DNA of 15,000 nt from Symbiodinium natans (Eukaryota; Sar; Dinophyceae; Suessiales; Symbiodiniaceae). Position numbers and translations under genes: made by a program. A model generated the notes under the pieces. That model was not told where the DNA came from. It searched no databases and saw nothing but the letters and a program-made list of their open reading frames with translations. Shown here in pieces: positions 5,488-15,000 of the stretch (positions are counted from its first letter, which is position 1; every line of letters begins with the position of its first letter). The stretch spans positions 598,791 to 613,790 of the forward strand of contig CAJNDS010002074.1 of NCBI GenBank assembly GCA_905221605.1. Reading direction: 5' to 3'.

Positions 5488-8400
5488 ATGTCTTTCTTTG
5501 GGCAGATCACGGAGGCCCTGACCCTTTGCAGCCAGCCGCCGGTGCGGCCCGTCCGCACGGCGGCAGACCCACCGATGGAGCCCAAGGAAGCCCTCGGCCT
5601 TCTCAAGGCGCATCTCTTGCGGAAGCATCTTAAGCTTGATAGTATATAGTTCTAGCTTCAATCTACGTAGGCCGCTTATATAGCCTTCTAGCCTATGGTG
5701 CATGATGGGAAGAGTGCGCCTCCTGCGAGCCGCAGGACGGCAACCGGCGCTTTGTGGACGGGCGACCGCTGGCCAACCGCACAAACGCCGTGGTGCGCAA
5801 AGAGCTGGTGGAGCTTGGCCAGGCTCCCCACACGGCCATCATCGGCTGCGCCGACTCGCGCGCACCGCTGGAGACCATCTTTGACACGATGCCAGGCATG
5901 GTTGCTCACGTCTTCCTGTTCAGATCTCGAGTCTTTGTAATCTCTTTTGCGTCGGGCGGGATTGGCTTGAGTGCTACTCGTACTCGTACTTGTAGCTGAC
6001 ATCTGTACTTGTAGGTGACATCTTTGTGCTGCGCAACGCCGGCAACACCTGCACTCACGCGGAGGGGAGCATGATCGGCAGCCTCGAGTTCTGCACCGGC
6101 AAGTTGGGAAGCCGACTGGTGTTGGTCCTTGGCCACACAAAGTGCGGCGCCGTCTATGGTGCGACTAAGACCTTTCTGGATGCCCAGGGAGTTCCCAAGA
6201 AAGCTGGCTCCGCGCTCCAGGGGCTTCTGCAGGACCTTGGAGCGGTTGCCCAACAAGCCCAACAAGAAATGGGCCCCGATGCTGACGCAGATGCCATCGC
6301 GGCCCATGCCGTGAGGGTCAACGTGTTCCACACCATCAACTTTCTGCTCCAGTTCAGTGAGTCGATTCGTGAGGGCGTGAGCAGCGGCCAGATCCAGATC
6401 CATGGTGGCATCTATCACCTTGAGACAGGCAGTGTGGAGTTCTTGGGCGAGAGCCCTCAGCAGTCAGAGCTGCTCCAGTCCAGCCTGCCCATTCCACCTT
6501 CCATGGTGAGCGGCGAGGCTGACCGTGGCATGCATGGGGTGCGAACCGGCGCCGACGTGGCCGTCAAGTCCGAGCAAGCGCTGAAGCTGCTCATGGAGGG
6601 CAACCAGCGCTTCGCCGCAGGTGCACCCACGGCGGCGACCACGTCCAAGGACATGCGCCGGGCCTTGGTGAAGTGCGGCCAGGCCCCCCACAGTGCTATC
6701 GTAGGCTGCGCCGACTCGCGAGTCCCTGTGGACACAGTCTTCGATTCGATGCCTGGAGACCTCTTTGTGCTGCGCAATGCTGGCAACACCTGCACACATG
6801 CCGAGGGTAGCATCGTCGGCAGCCTGGAGTTCTGTACTGGCAAACTGGGTACTCAACTGGTCTTGGTGCTTGGGCACACACAGTGCGGTGCCGTGGCTGG
6901 AGCGACACAAACCTACCTGTCCGGTGCCACGTCCAAAGCACCAGGCAGTGCTCTCGAAGGCCTGTTGCAGGGGCTGGCCGGCGTCGCGCAGAAGGCCAGC
7001 GAGGACTTGGGTCCGAAGGCCGAGGAGGCGGCCGTTGTGGCCCACGCCGTGAAGGTGAACGTCTTCAACTCCGTGAACTTCCTCCTGAAGTTCTCTGAGC
7101 CTCTGCGAGAGCTGGTGCGCAAAGGAGACTTGGACATCCAAGGTGGCATCTACCACCTCGAGACGGGCCGGGTGGAGTTCCTGGGCCGTTCGCCTCAGCA
7201 TGCAGAGCTCCTCTCCTCCACACGCTCCGTGCCGCCTTCCATCACCACCGGTGCTGTCCGCACCTCCAAGAGCGGCCCAGTGCTACCAGCGGATGCCATG
7301 GCCATGCTGCGAGACGGCAACGAGCGCTTCGCTGTGGGCGCCCCCGTGGCCGGCAAGGTGCACCAGAGCATGCGCGAGGCCCTGGCCACTGTTGGTCAGG
7401 CACCCCACACGGCAGTGGTGGGCTGCGCCGACTCGCGCGTGCCCCTTGAGACCGTCTTCGATGCCCTGCCTGGGGACCTCTTCGTCCTGCGCAACGCTGG
7501 AAACACCTGCACCCATGCAGAGGGCAGCCTGCTCGGCAGCTTGGAGTTCTGCACGGGCGCACTGAACACCCGGCTGATCTTTGTGCTAGGGCACACGAAC
7601 TGCGGTGCGATCAAGGGTGCCACCAACGCGTTCCTGCAGTCCAAGAAGCAGGGTGGGGCGAAGGACCTGCAGGGTAAGTTGGAGGGCCTTGAAGAGGGGT
7701 GCGTTTACAGGGATGTTTTGGATTGTTGTTGGGCATCGGGTGCATGGTAAGACAGTTCACTGTGAGCGGCGACTGGTTGATTTTCGCTGGTGCGGTTTGC
7801 AAGGGCGGAAACGCTCTGGATGCGCTGCTCCTGGGCCTCAGCACCGTGGCTGAGACCGCCGCCGCCGAGCTGGGACGCAAGGCGGGGCACGGAGCGGGCT
7901 TTGCTGCAGCAAGGGAAGGTGCAAGCCACTAAGTCTTGCCAGTCTTGCTTTGCAATCTCCAGCCAACTGGAGGCCCTTATAAGTACGGCTGAGGCCAGCG
8001 AAGATGACATTGCCCGGCATGCCGTGAAGCTGAACGTATTCCACACCATCAACTTCATGCTGCAGCAGCTCGGCCTCAGAGCAGCAGTCGCACGCAGGGC
8101 ATTCGCATGCAAGCATTGTGTGGCTTTGTGCAGCTAGAGGGCCGGACATGCTGAAAACATGAGCGCGCAGCCGAACTAGCCGCACTAACCAAGACTGCCA
8201 GCCGGAATAGCTCAGCCCAGCTCAGCCCAGCACAGCCGAGCCGTCCCGAGGCACAGCGAGCCCATCCGCCAGAAGGCCGTGAAGCCATCTACTCGTATCA
8301 TGGTCTCCCTGTCGTGTTTGAGTCTTCGGGTCCACGGGAGGTGAAGACCGGCGACTTGGTGATTCAGGGTGGCGTCTACGACCTGGGAAGCGGCCGCGTG

Positions 8401-8686
8401 CAGCAGCCGGGACCGACTTGTGTAATGCACATGCATCTTTTTCGAACTCGCACAGATGACTATGCACTGGTCGTAGAAGATAGCGTGTGGGCCAAAGATT
8501 ATATATGGGCTGAGTTTGGGAGTGGGGGGGGGGGGGTTGGGGAAGAAAGCTGCGCGGTGCTCCGCGTGGCTTGGCTTGTGAAGTGACTCGGTGAGGTTCC
8601 TGGGGGAGAGCCCGACGCAGTTCAAGCTGCTGAAGTCGCCCATGGCTGCCGCTCCTTCTCTGAAAGATAAGCTCCTGGGCGCTTGA
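5488..8686 (+). CDS. Beta-carbonic anhydrase with three tandem catalytic domains, copy 2
   Basis: Exons by homology with copy 1 and by internal domain alignment: 5488-5607, 5736-5895, 6015-7663, 7804-7881, 7994-8065, 8323-8402 and 8596-8686. The predicted protein is again about 749 residues with all fifteen zinc/dyad residues present in the three CxDxR and HxxC pairs. The clearest protein difference from copy 1 is Ser to Phe in the last exon (codon 8621-8623, in the tail after domain 3). Intron 2 (5896-6014) is 33 bases longer than in copy 1 and contains a 19-bp duplication of its own 3' splice site. Donors of introns 1, 2, 4 and 6 read GC as in copy 1. The in-frame alternative start is at 5428. 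Nothing suggests a pseudogene. Confidence 0.87.
5986..6023 (+). repeat. 19-bp tandem duplication across the intron 2 acceptor, gene 2
   Basis: Two abutting 19-bp copies (5986-6004 and 6005-6023) differ at one base: the first has TGTAG|C and the second TGTAG|G. The second copy is the real intron/exon junction, so the duplicated segment includes the acceptor AG and the first nine bases of exon 3. Joining exon 2 to the first copy would run into a TGA within eight codons. The same duplication is at 9945-9982 in gene 3 and 13964-14001 in gene 4, but is absent from gene 1. Confidence 0.9.
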
Positions 8687-9446
8687 GGCTCGCGGACAGG
8701 GCCCGTACGGGCGTTAGCCTTGCAATTTTTTGTTCGAGCTCCCACCTGCGGAGCTCTGAATCTCTAAAAAATATTTAACGCTCAGCGCAGATTTTAAGTC
8801 TTCCTGCATCTTTCGCGCATCTTCGCGCGTTCTTGCTCTGCGTTGCGGCTCTCTGGAGCCGACGCGATGGCCAGGCGATGCCCTAAGCTCGGCGCTGCAC
8901 AAGGCTGCACGCTGGCATACGCCGGCATCCTAATTCACACCCCGCTTGTACACCAGTTTTCCCATAGATTGCATAGAAATCTCGATCGGCGAAGCGCGCG
9001 AATCGCGCCAGAGGGCCCTGTGTGCACCCGTGGTGCCCTGGAGTCGAAACTTGAGTCTGGCAGCATCAGCGAAAGGAAGCTTTGGGATGCTCTGCTGGCA
9101 AAGTCCATGTATACCGTTATACTGATACTGGTTGCATTGGTAGCGATGTCTTGACGTAGATCGTGCCGCTGCACGCCGCCTCCCTCGAGCCTTTGCTTCC
9201 TCGCTCCTGTCCGCAGTCCAACCTCTCCAGTTGCTCAGCTGCATTCAGCTTTGCTAGGCCTCCGTTCACCATGTCAGGGGTCTGTTCAAGTTCACATCGT
9301 GCTACTTTACTCGAATGATCAACATATTGGGGTGAGAGAGTGGCAGATGATCATTCATACAGCAAGCTTGTGCATCCTTCGCTCTTATGTTTTCGTCTCT
9401 GTTGCCGCAACTTTGCAAAGCCAAGGTCATCCCCAAGGTCCCTGCC
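8687..9446. other. Spacer between genes 2 and 3 plus shortened 5' leader of gene 3
   Basis: Homologous to the spacer after gene 1. The post-stop palindrome (8701-8712) and hairpin (8736-8756) are intact. The leader in front of gene 3 has a small insertion near 9290 (a TTCAAG duplication), loses about ten bases near 9310 and a larger block near 9333 relative to the leaders of genes 1, 2 and 4. The short open frame beginning at the ATG of ACCATGTCAGG in the other leaders is thereby destroyed, which argues that it is not an exon. No gene is supported here. Confidence 0.6.
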
Positions 9447-12400
9447 ATGTCTTTCTTTGGGCAGATCACGGAGGCCCTGACCCTTTGCAGCCAGCCGCCG
9501 GTGCGGCCCGTCCGCACGGCGGCAGACCCACCGATGGAGCCCAAGGAAGCCCTCGGCCTTCTCAAGGCGCATCTCTTGCGGAAGCATCTTAAGCTTGATA
9601 GTATATAGTTCTAGCTTCAATCTACGTAGGCCGCTTATATAGCCTTCTAGCCTATGGTGCATGATGGGAAGAGCGCGCCTCCTGCGAGCCGCAGGACGGC
9701 AACCGGCGCTTCGTGGACGGGCGACCGCTGGCCAACCGCACAAACGCCGTGGTGCGCAAAGAGCTGGTGGAGCTTGGCCAGGCTCCCCACACGGCCATCA
9801 TCGGCTGCGCCGACTCGCGCGCACCGCTGGAGACCATCTTTGACACGATGCCAGGCACGGTTGCTCACGTCTTCCTGTTCAGATCTCGAGTCTTTGTAGT
9901 CTCTTTTGCGTCGGGCGGGATTGGCTTGAGCGCTACTCGTACTCGTACTTGTAGCTGACATCTGTACTTGTAGGTGACATCTTTGTGCTGCGCAACGCCG
10001 GCAACACCTGCACTCACGCGGAGGGGAGCATGATCGGCAGCCTCGAGTTCTGCACCGGCAAGTTGGGAAGCCGACTGGTGTTGGTCCTTGGCCACACAAA
10101 GTGCGGCGCCGTCTATGGTGCGACTAAGACCTTTCTGGATGCCCAGGGAGTTCCCAAGAAAGCTGGCTCCGCGCTCCAGGGGCTTCTGCAGGACCTTGGA
10201 GCGGTTGCCCAACAAGCCCAACAAGAAATGGGCCCCGATGCTGACGCGGATGCCATCGCGGCCCATGCCGTGAGGGTCAACGTGTTCCACACCATCAACT
10301 TTCTGCTCCAGTTCAGTGAGTCGATTCGTGAGGGCGTGAGCAGCGGCCAGATCCAGATCCATGGTGGCATCTATCACCTTGAGACAGGCAGTGTGGAGTT
10401 CTTGGGCGAGAGCCCTCAGCAGTCAGAGCTGCTCCAGTCCAGCCTGCCCATTCCACCTTCCATGGTGAGCGGCGAGGCTGACCGTGGCATGCATGGGGTG
10501 CGAACCGGCGCCGACGTGGCCGTCAAGTCCGAGCAAGCGCTGAAGCTGCTCATGGAGGGCAACCAGCGCTTCGCCGCAGGTGCACCCACGGCGGCGACCA
10601 CGTCCAAGGACATGCGCCGGGCCTTGGTGAAGTGCGGCCAGGCCCCCCACAGTGCTATCGTAGGCTGCGCCGACTCGCGAGTCCCTGTGGACACAGTCTT
10701 CGATTCGATGCCTGGAGACCTCTTTGTGCTGCGCAATGCTGGCAACACCTGCACACATGCCGAGGGTAGCATCGTCGGCAGCCTGGAGTTCTGTACTGGC
10801 AAACTGGGTACTCAACTGGTCTTGGTGCTTGGGCACACACAGTGCGGTGCCGTGGCTGGAGCGACACAAACCTACCTGTCCGGTGCCACGTCCAAAGCAC
10901 CAGGCAGTGCTCTCGAAGGCCTGTTGCAGGGGCTGGCCGGCGTCGCGCAGAAGGCCAGCGAGGACTTGGGTCCGAAGGCCGAGGAGGCGGCCGTTGTGGC
11001 CCACGCCGTGAAGGTGAACGTCTTCAACTCCGTGAACTTCCTCCTGAAGTTCTCTGAGCCTCTGCGAGAGCTGGTGCGCAAAGGAGACTTGGACATCCAA
11101 GGTGGCATCTACCACCTCGAGACGGGCCGGGTGGAGTTCCTGGGCCGTTCGCCTCAGCATGCAGAGCTCCTCTCCTCCACACGCTCCGTGCCGCCTTCCA
11201 TCACCACCGGTGCTGTCCGCACCTCCAAGAGTGGCCCAGTGCTACCATCGGATGCCATGGCCATGCTGCGAGACGGCAACGAGCGCTTCGCTGTGGGCGC
11301 CCCCGTGGCCGGCAAGGTGCACCAGAGCATGCGCGAGGCCCTGGCCACTGTTGGTCAGGCACCCCACACGGCAGTGGTGGGCTGCGCCGACTCGCGCGTG
11401 CCGCTTGAGACCGTCTTCGATGCCCTGCCTGGGGACCTCTTCGTCCTGCGCAACGCTGGAAACACCTGCACCCATGCAGAGGGCAGCCTGCTCGGCAGCT
11501 TGGAGTTCTGCACGGGCGCGCTGAACACCCGGCTGATCTTTGTGCTAGGGCACACGAACTGCGGTGCGATCAAGGGTGCCACCAACGCGTTCCTGCAGTC
11601 CAAGAAGCAGGGTGGGGCGAAGGACCTGCAGGGTAAGTTGGAGGGCCTTGAAGAGGGGTGCGTTTACAGGGATGTTTTGGATTGTTGTGGGGCATCGGGT
11701 GCATGGTAAGACAGTTCACTGTGAGCGGCGACTGGTTGATTTTCGCTGGTGCGGTTTGCAAGGGCGGAAACGCTCTGGATGCGCTGCTCCTGGGCCTCAG
11801 CACCGTGGCTGAGACCGCCGCCGCCGAGCTGGGACGCAAGGCGGGGGGACAGAGCGGGCTTTGCTGCGGCAAGGGAAGGTGCAAGCCACTAAGTCTTGCC
11901 AGTCTTGCTTTGCAATCTCCAGCAAACTGGAGGCCCTTATAAGTACGGCCGAGGCCAGCGAAGATGACATTGCCCGGCATGCCGTGAAGCTGAACGTATT
12001 CCACACCATCAACTTCATGCTGCAGCAGCTCGGCCTCAGAGCAGCAGTCGCACGCAGGGCATTCGCATGCAAGCATTGTGTGGCTTTGTGCAGCTAGAGG
12101 GCCGGACAGAAAACATGAGCGCGCAGCCGAACTAGCCGCACTAGCCGAGACTGCCAGCCGGAATAGCTCAGCCCAGCTCAGCACAGCCGTCCCGAGGCAC
12201 AGCGAGCCCATCCGCCAGAAGGCCGTGAAGCCATCTCACGCCACGTTCCTATACTCGTATCATGGTCTCCCTGTCGTGTTTGAGTCTTCGGGTCCACGGG
12301 AGGTGAAGACCGGCGACTTGGTGATTCAGGGTGGCGTCTACGACCTGGGAAGCGGCCGCGTGCAGCAGCCGGGACAGACTTATAATATGTGCAATGCGCA

Positions 12401-12648
12401 CATATTTGGTACTCACACAGATGAACATGCACTGATCACAGAAGATAGCTCGTGGGACTAAATATATGGGCGTAAAGTTCATGGTGGGAGTGGGGTGGGG
12501 CGGGGAGAAAGCTGCGCGGTGCTCCGCGTGGCTTGGCTTGTGAAGTGACCCGGTGAGGTTCCTGGGTGAGAGCCCGGCGCAGTCCAAGCTGCTGAAGTCG
12601 CCCATGGCTGCCGCTCCTTCTCTGAAAGATAAGCTCCTGGGCGCTTGA
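9447..12648 (+). CDS. Beta-carbonic anhydrase with three tandem catalytic domains, copy 3
   Basis: Exons: 9447-9566, 9695-9854, 9974-11622, 11763-11840, 11954-12025, 12285-12364 and 12558-12648, about 749 residues. All three active-site sets are intact. Two amino-acid changes relative to copy 1 were noticed: Ala to Ser at the start of domain 3 (codon near 11249, LPSDAMAML instead of LPADAMAML) and Thr to Ala in the C-terminal tail (codon 12577-12579). Neither touches a catalytic residue. This is the most divergent copy outside exons: intron 5 has a 16-bp insertion just upstream of exon 6, intron 6 is partly rewritten, and the 5' leader is shortened. Splice-junction bases are unchanged, supporting the exon model. 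The alternative in-frame start is 9387. Confidence 0.87.
9945..9982 (+). repeat. 19-bp tandem duplication across the intron 2 acceptor, gene 3
   Basis: Same structure as at 5986-6023: copies 9945-9963 and 9964-9982, the first with AG|C and the second with the functional AG|G. The single C/G difference is shared with genes 2 and 4, so duplication and substitution happened once and spread through the array. Confidence 0.9.
12384..12406 (+). repeat. Perfect 9-bp hairpin unique to intron 6 of gene 3
   Basis: AATATGTGC (12384-12392) and GCACATATT (12398-12406) pair perfectly around a 5-base loop. Genes 1 and 2 have only a shorter TGCACATGCA-type palindrome at this place. It lies about 20 bases after the intron 6 donor. 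No function can be assigned. Confidence 0.6.
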
Positions 12649-13465
12649 GGCTCACGGACAGGGCCCGTACGGGCGTTAGCCTTGCAATTTTTTGTTCGAG
12701 CTCCCACCTGCGGAGCTCTGAATCTCTAAAAAATATGTAACGCTCAGCGCAGATTTTAAGTCTTCCTGCATCTTTCGCGCATCTTCGCGCGTTCTCGCTC
12801 TGCGTTGCGGCTCTCTAGCTGGAGCCGACGCGATGGCCAGGCGATGCCCTAAGCTCGGCGCTGCACAAGGCTGCACGCTGGCATACGCCGGCATCCTAAT
12901 TCACACCCCGCTTGTACACCAGTTTTCCCATGCATTGCATAGAAATCTCGATCGGCGAAGCGCGCGAATCGCGCCAGAGGGCCCTGTGTGCACCCGTGGT
13001 GCCCTGGAGTCGAAACTTGAGTCTGGCAGCAGCTGGCAGCAACAGTGAAAGGAAGCTTTGTGATCTGCTGGCAAAGTCCATTTATACCGTTATACTACCA
13101 GCATTGGTGGCGATGTCTTGACGTAGATGCAGCGGCGCGTGCACGCCGCCTCACCCTCGAGCCTTTGCTTCCTCGCTCCTGTCCGCAGTCCAAAGCTCTC
13201 CAGTTGCTCAGCTGCAGTCAGCTCTGCTTGGCCTTAGTTCACCATGTCAGGGGTCTGTTCACATCGTGCTACTTTACTCATCTTTGCTCGAATGATCAAC
13301 ATATTGGGGTCGATACGGTTTTCTTCTGGAAGGGAGAGAAGCGTCTCCGTTGCCTGCACAGGCAGATGATCATTCATACAGCAAGCTTGTGCATCCTTCG
13401 CTCTTATGTTTTCGTCTCTGTTGCCGCAACTTTGCAAAGCCAAGGTCATCCCCAAGGTCCCTGCC
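12649..13465. other. Spacer between genes 3 and 4 plus 5' leader of gene 4
   Basis: Homologous to the two earlier spacers, with palindrome (12663-12674) and hairpin (12698-12718). A small AGCAGCTGGC insertion near 13028 makes the spacer open frame shorter than in units 1 and 2, again arguing against coding. The start of unit 4 (GATGCAGCGGCGCGTGCACG, near 13124) resembles unit 1 (near 1182) rather than units 2 and 3, which lack part of this segment. Confidence 0.6.
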
Positions 13466-15000
13466 ATGTCTTTCTTTGGGCAGATCACGGAGGCCCTGAC
13501 CCTTTGCAGCCAGCCGCCGGTGCGGCCCGTCCGCACGGCGGCAGACCCACCGATGGAGCCCAAGGAAGCCCTCGGCCTTCTCAAGGCGCATCTCTTGCGG
13601 AAGCATCTTAAGCTTGATAGTATATAGTTCTAGCTTCAATCTACGTAGGCCGCTTATATAGCCTTCTAGCCTATGGTGCATGATGGGAAGAGCGCGCCTC
13701 CTGCGAGCCGCAGGACGGCAACCGGCGCTTCGTGGACGGGCGACCGCTGGCCAACCGCACAAACGCCGTGGTGCGCAAAGAGCTGGTGGAGCTTGGCCAG
13801 GCTCCCCACACGGCCATCATCGGCTGCGCCGACTCGCGCGCACCGCTGGAGACCATCTTTGACACGATGCCAGGCACGGTTGCTCACGTCTTCCTGTTCA
13901 GATCTCGAGTCTTTGTAGTCTCTTTTGCGTCGGGCGGGATTGGCTTGAGCGCTACTCGTACTCGTACTTGTAGCTGACATCTGTACTTGTAGGTGACATC
14001 TTTGTGCTGCGCAACGCCGGCAACACCTGCACTCACGCGGAGGGGAGCATGATCGGCAGCCTCGAGTTCTGCACCGGCAAGTTGGGAAGCCGACTGGTGT
14101 TGGTCCTTGGCCACACAAAGTGCGGGGCCGTCTATGGTGCGACGAAGACCTTTCTGGATGCCCAGGGAGTTCCCAAGAAAGCTGGCTCCGCGCTCCAGGG
14201 GCTTCTGCAGGACCTTGGAGCGGTTGCCCAGCAAGCCCAACAAGAAATGGGCCCCGATGCTGACGCGGATGCCATCGCGGCCCATGCCGTGAGGGTCAAC
14301 GTGTTCCACACCATCAACTTTCTGCTCCAGTTCAGTGAGTCGATTCGTGAGGGCGTGAGCAGCGGCCAGATCCAGATCCATGGTGGCATCTATCACCTTG
14401 AGACAGGCAGTGTGGAGTTCTTGGGCGAGAGCCCTCAGCAGTCAGAGCTGCTCCAGTCCAGCCTTCCCATTCCACCTTCCATGGTGAGCGGCGAGGCTGA
14501 CCGTGGCATGCATGGGGTGCGAACCGGTGCCGACGTGGCCGTCAAGTCCGAGCAAGCGCTGAAGCTGCTCATGGAGGGCAACCAGCGCTTCGCTGCAGGT
14601 GCACCCACGGCGGCGACCACGTCCAAGGACATGCGCCGGGCCTTGGTGAAGTGCGGCCAGGCCCCCCACAGCGCGATCGTAGGCTGCGCCGACTCGAGAG
14701 TCCCCGTGGACACAGTCTTCGATTCGATGCCTGGAGACCTCTTTGTGCTGCGCAATGCTGGCAACACCTGCACACATGCCGAGGGTAGCATCGTCGGCAG
14801 CCTGGAGTTCTGTACTGGCAAACTGGGTACTCAACTGGTCTTGGTGCTTGGGCACACACAGTGCGGTGCCGTGGCTGGAGCGACACAAACCTACCTGTCC
14901 GGTGCCACGTCCAAAGCACCAGGCAGTGCTCTCGAAGGCCTGTTGCAGGGGCTGGCCGGCGTCGCGCAGAAGGCCAGCGAGGACTTGGGTCCGAAGGCCG
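13466..15000 (+). CDS. Beta-carbonic anhydrase copy 4, truncated by the window edge
   Basis: Exons 13466-13585, 13714-13873 and 13993 to beyond 15000. The window ends inside domain 2 at about residue 430, just after the DLGPKA segment, so domain 3 and four downstream exons are not visible. Domain 1 active-site residues (CADSR at about 78-82, GHTKC at 133-137) and domain 2 residues (CADSR, GHTQC) are intact. Several substitutions relative to copies 1-3 occur in exon 3 (for example AGC GCG for AGT GCT before IVGCADSR, and AGA for CGA in CADSR); all that I checked are synonymous. Intron 2 carries the 19-bp acceptor duplication. The truncation is due to the window, not a break in the gene. Confidence 0.87.
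13964..14001 (+). repeat. 19-bp tandem duplication across the intron 2 acceptor, gene 4
   Basis: Copies 13964-13982 and 13983-14001 have the same C/G difference and layout as in genes 2 and 3. Confidence 0.9.

Larger units (their letters stand above)
1175..15000 (+). repeat. Direct tandem array of ~4-kb units, each with one carbonic anhydrase gene
   Basis: Taking the shared CTTGACGTAGAT motif as the reference point, the units are 1175-5144, 5145-9149, 9150-13116 and 13117 to beyond 15000. Full units are 3970, 4005 and 3967 bases. All are in the same orientation with exons, introns and spacer in the same order, so whole genomic segments were duplicated, not reverse-transcribed mRNA. Copies differ by scattered substitutions and by indels outside exons: a 19-bp duplication in intron 2 of units 2-4, a shortened 5' leader in unit 3, a 16-bp insertion in intron 5 of unit 3, and rewritten sequence in intron 6 of unit 3. 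These differences argue against a simple assembly duplication. Confidence 0.93.

Noticed and set aside
1175-15000. CRISPR or phage-type repeat system
   Set aside because: The repeats are 4-kb gene-sized units with introns; there are no short spaced direct repeats with unique spacers and no associated nuclease genes.
1175-15000. Assembly artefact duplicating one gene
   Set aside because: Copies carry independent substitutions and indels, including a nearly rewritten part of intron 6 in unit 3, which a simple duplication error would not create. Copy number still needs long reads.

Overview
The window looks like nuclear DNA of a dinoflagellate, possibly a Symbiodiniaceae-like alga. No marker gene fixes the taxon. 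The inference rests on four things: head-to-tail, same-strand, near-identical copies of an intron-bearing gene; introns whose donors read GC (or GA) rather than GT and whose boundaries sit in an AG|G context; plant/alga-type TTTAGGG telomere-like repeats; and no bacterial-style operon signals.

Layout. Positions 1 to about 1150 form a gene-free flank. It holds degenerate telomere-like repeats in both orientations, a 9-bp GGGTTTATA-type tandem repeat (about 327-493), a TA/TATG microsatellite (583-696), a telomere-armed inverted repeat with a nested hairpin (172-283) and a fold-back, MITE-like element (878-973). From about 1175 to the right edge the window is a direct tandem array with a period near 4 kb: unit 1 at 1175-5144, unit 2 at 5145-9149, unit 3 at 9150-13116, and unit 4 from 13117, cut off at 15000.

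Each unit carries one plus-strand gene reconstructed here as seven exons. It encodes a protein of about 749 residues made of three consecutive beta-class carbonic anhydrase domains. Each domain has the full zinc/active-site set: CxDxR with zinc Cys and the Asp/Arg dyad, then GHTxCG with zinc His and Cys. The reading frame was joined across introns by aligning domain 3, and the N-terminal half of domain 1, against the uninterrupted domain 2. Five of the six introns can be placed; the fifth has no clean donor/acceptor pair.

The copies are almost identical in coding sequence (three amino-acid differences noticed), while introns, leaders and spacers carry indels. They therefore look like functional recent duplicates kept similar by unequal exchange or conversion, not decaying copies. 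The array would supply several doses of a cytosolic or organellar enzyme interconverting CO2 and bicarbonate, plausibly for carbon concentration around Rubisco; location and role are inference. The main points of interest are the lack of GT-donor introns, a 19-bp duplication of a splice acceptor in units 2-4 in which the upstream copy lost its AG|G, intron positions not shared between the three domains, and the array's position next to telomere-like repeats.
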